44,011 bases of DNA from Amphimedon queenslandica (taxonomy: Eukaryota > Porifera > Demospongiae > Haplosclerida > Niphatidae), in the NCBI RefSeq assembly GCF_000090795.2, contig NW_003546670.1, forward strand, positions 32,086 to 76,096, given 5' to 3'. The notes below the pieces were generated by a model that was not told where the DNA came from, ran no database searches, and was given only the letters and a program-made list of their open reading frames with translations. How positions within the stretch are numbered: position 1 is the stretch's first letter; each line of letters starts with the position of its first letter. This document shows positions 41,300 to 44,011 of this stretch, piece after piece. The position numbers and the translations under genes were made by a program.

Positions 41300-41849
41300 T
41301 TATAATGGTGTTGATATATCCAATGTCTATCAGTGGAAGGTGTGAGCGACTCTGGGACTTCATGTGACAGTGCACCAAGGTTTAGTGTTGTTGACTCTAC
41401 TATTCAATGCTCTGCATCAAAATTATATATTTTAGTGGGAGTGATAAATCTTTTAATCTACTGTCATTTTATTCTTCTACTTGTTCTTTTAAAGGTATTG
41501 GGCATAATGCATCGACAAATGGAGGTTGACTGACATCAATGGGATTCCTGATACCACTTATCAATCTCGATCGGAGTACACTGATGTGAGACTTTGTCTG
41601 AAAACCAATTCTCACGTTTCAGATTTTCTGAATATACTGTGACTCCTCTTCGTCTCATTATTGAGTAAGTTGAATTAGTTTGTTGTCATCCCTCCACAAG
41701 TGTGTTGAGCCTGGATTATAACTTATGCCATCTGAAAATACAAATTTGTCCCTCACTGGTGGCAACTGAAAGAAGAAATAAGGTAACAATATGAAGTAAT
41801 GCATAACAAAACTGTGTTAGAGGATACAACAATTGATTTCATGTAATTG
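41300..41849. other. no gene recognised
   Basis: Contains a 66-codon plus-strand frame (41333-41533) without a domain and AT-rich sequence, possibly intron of the minus-strand locus. Confidence 0.4.
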
Positions 41850-42810
41850 TCATTCTTTGAATACGTTACGACCATCAGATCCTTTATCTTAAGAAGACTT
41901 TGTTCAGCTTGATTGTTGGTGCTATCTCTTAGTAGACTTTCAATTATTGGAGTACATGCTTTGAATAGTTCATGTCCACCTGCAGCTGCAAACAGGACAT
42001 TACATGATGCTTGAAATTCACAATTTGATCTCTCTTGTACAATGTGACATTTGTTTAACTGAATTAAATTTGCTTCCACAACTAATGCAACCCCAATAGA
42101 GATTACAATACTGGGACTCTATGATCCTAGCATCGTTGATAACATCAGTGTTATCCTCATCCTTGATCTCATAATGCGGTGCTGTATTAATGAACTGTTC
42201 TCTCTCAGCGTCAGAGTTTTGTCATCCCTGATTGTTCCAACATACAAGTTCGTAAAATCATATGAGGAGTATTTCTCAAGTTGATCCACATCTTTCTGCC
42301 AACCACATAGCTTGATGGTTCCTGTTTGATCTGCCAGATTGACTTCTCGTAAGCATCAAGTTCATACTACCCTTGCATGAGCTACTTCTATAACTTTACA
42401 GCCAAGATTGTCCAACACAATCTGCTGCATCCCATATTTTTGATATGCTCCTTTTTGGCTTTCTCTGACACAGGAACTTCTATTGTTCTGGGGAAAGCCT
42501 AAATTTCAGTAGTAGGCCTCACAATGACCTCCAGAATATCATTATAATTACTCTTTTTAACTTCATAGTTGGTAAGATGGACTGGGCTCTTAGCTGCACT
42601 AATGGCTGATAACTTTGTGCAACTTTTAGAATCGAATCCAGCAATTTTGAAGGAGCTTTCTCCATCAGTCACTTTGCCAGGATAGTACTCATTTCCAGTA
42701 GTGCTCTTCTTCATGGGAGACAAAAATTCAATTGCAGCATGAAACTTTGCATTATAGCCATCTTTTTTGGTGTAAGAGAGGCTCTCAAAATGCTGTCGTT
42801 TTCTTGACAT
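41850..42810 (-). pseudogene. OB-fold, RPA-like single-strand DNA-binding protein, decayed
   Basis: ATG at 42810 opens MSRKRQHFESLSYTKKDGYN, then a first OB-like part (DGESSFKIAGFDSKSCTKL, PVHLTNYEVKKSNYND, ILEVIVRPTTEI), stopping near 42500. After a frame change, IVLDNLGCKVIEVAHARVV (about 42420-42366) and, beyond two stops, ADQTGTIKLCGWQKDVDQL (about 42336-42280) with YDFTNLYVGTIRDDKTLTL resemble a second OB fold of the RPA type. A third part (42079-41850; CHIVQERSNCEFQASCNVLF, ESLLRDSTNNQAEQSLLKI) has Cys residues like the RPA zinc-ribbon region. RPA-type proteins coat single-stranded DNA; some transposons carry them. Stops and a frameshift near 42200 make this copy inactive, unless some breaks are introns. 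Family call is moderate. Confidence 0.5.
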
Positions 42811-43434
42811 TGCGATAAATTAACGAAAGAGAATGAAAAAAACTTTGTACTATAGAAAGAAGTGAGCTGTCTATGCCCTTTTATACTAAGTTTTGCAGTC
42901 TAGTATAAATATAGTAACAAATGTTGTTGTCATTACATCTGCTGAGTTTCTTCAAGTCTGCTGAACCTAAAGATGTTGTCGTAACTGCTGAGTGGATTTA
43001 ATGCTTGCAGAACCACATCATAATGACGTTATACAATTTAGCAATTTTATATATACACTTGGCATCTTACCTTGGCACTCAAACTAATATTAGTAACAGT
43101 TACATCATAATTATATTACCGAAATGAACAACAAAAGCATTCAAAGAATTTTTAGATCAAATGCAACTTGCATGATCTAAAGATTGAAACTAACAAAATG
43201 TATGGCTACTTCAAAAGACGTCTCTGAAATGATTACTGAAGATATGTTGACAGATAGATACATTTTGACAGGAAAATTGATATATGGTTAAACAATTATC
43301 ATGAATTATTTACTGTCCATATGATGACTGTTCAATAATGGCAACAAAACAGGCTTTAAGACATAAACTTAAATTAAGCTTGTGTCATGTTGCTGCAATA
43401 CAAAGGAGTTTTGTTTCTGAAACTGCAATTATAG
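42811..43434. other. no gene confirmed
   Basis: AT-rich. A 29-codon frame from ATG 43202 (MATSKDVSEMITEDMLTDRY) could be a first exon of the Cys/His exon candidate at 43435-43659, but no clear donor is seen. Confidence 0.35.
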
Positions 43435-43659
43435 TATAAATTATATTTTATAGACAAAAGACGTGAATCTATTCTTATTAAAGGGACAAAATGTCCAATT
43501 AGTGATTGCAAGAATGAGAAGAAGGAAGATTATGTATTATGTCACATGCATGCAAAAATGCTTAAAATAATTGATTCAACCAAGAGAAAACAGAATAATA
43601 ATAAACAACGTATACTGACACAAATAAAATGTATGATCTTTAATTTTTTTAAAGATTGA
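43435..43659 (+). CDS. possible exon with a Cys/His zinc-finger-like motif
   Basis: Frame open from about 43435 to TGA 43657-43659, with a plausible acceptor TTTTATAG ending at 43453. It encodes KGTKCPISDCKNEKKEDYVL then CHMHAK, a C-x4-C-x10-C-x2-H arrangement that could bind zinc. A basic tail (STKRKQNNNKQR) follows. No ATG lies before the motif in this frame, so it would need an upstream exon. Too short to assign. Confidence 0.35.
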   Translation, partial: YKLYFIDKRRESILIKGTKCPISDCKNEKKEDYVLCHMHAKMLKIIDSTKRKQNNNKQRILTQIKCMIFNFFKD

Positions 43660-44011
43660 TTTTCAATATAAAGAATGTCAAGACAGCTGTAGAAAAGTCA
43701 GAATTAAAAAAACAATTTTAATAGATTTTTAATGTGAATTTGTCCATATATAATGTGTAATGCATGAAAGGAGTAGCCTATATGTATGGTTGAGGTTGAT
43801 TTTTCAAGATGGCGACCAAATTTATAATTTTCAAATGATTATAACTCTTTTATCTTAGCTTGTACAGCCTTATAAATGGCTTAGATGAGTTCACCTTCAG
43901 TGAGCGATTCTCCTGGTACCTTTAAAGTTGGCCGCAATGTCGCGTGATCAATTCTGGAGATTAGGCCCAAATTCAAATTTCTGCAAAATTCTTCGGACTT
44001 TTTCTTCTTCT
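43660..44011. other. no gene seen
   Basis: Unassigned AT-rich sequence to the window edge. The TTTTCAAGATGGCGACC near 43801 could be part of a repeat or exon, but nothing supports it here. Confidence 0.4.

Overview
This looks like repeat-dense nuclear DNA of an early-branching metazoan. The base composition is AT-rich, coding fragments carry spliceosomal-type introns, and there is no bacterial gene layout. The mix of transposon families (Helitron with an OTU domain, Ngaro/DIRS-type retroelement, MULE with SWIM/Ulp1/PHD, pogo, Harbinger, hAT) is one I associate with sponges or other marine invertebrates. The species cannot be fixed from the sequence. I found no convincing intact host gene; almost every recognisable coding stretch is a decayed mobile element.

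Layout. 1-2240: a 25-bp minisatellite that flips orientation near 622. 2290-3745: a degenerate ~118-bp tandem repeat holding a small MITE. 4060-5430: broken pogo-like transposase. 5545-6487: a long-TIR (foldback) MITE with TTAA flanks and a second 231-bp MITE inside it. 6493-6738: PIF1 helicase scrap. 9159-12562 (+) and 30288-34359 (-): two copies, in opposite orientation, of a ~3.2-kb intron-containing element encoding an integrase-like DDE transposase. Each copy carries a different MITE in an intron, and each serves as the empty-site control for the other. 14662-17640 (-): decayed MULE with SWIM finger, Ulp1-like and PHD-like parts. 18713-19140: another MITE. 19172-29350 (+): a decayed Helitron with a 15-aa repeat region, DUF6570-like region, HUH Rep, PIF1-type helicase and OTU domain, ending in ~42-bp tandem repeats. 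A nearly intact Harbinger (19221-21872) sits inside its N-terminal reading frame. 34973-40648 (+): a visibly more GC-rich Ngaro-like tyrosine-recombinase retroelement with gag, RT, RNase H and recombinase flanked by split direct repeats (A1 ... B1-A2-B2). 41850-42810 (-): a broken OB-fold/RPA-like gene. 43435-43659 (+): a short Cys/His-rich exon candidate.

The genes do not form one pathway. They are layers of insertions: Harbinger into Helitron, hAT-like and 231-bp MITEs into the integrase elements, and MITE into MITE. Target-site duplications and paired empty sites allow a partial relative chronology. The best-preserved unit is the Harbinger, whose transposase has one in-frame stop but all three catalytic acidic residues and whose Myb-like partner ORF is open. 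It is probably among the youngest arrivals.
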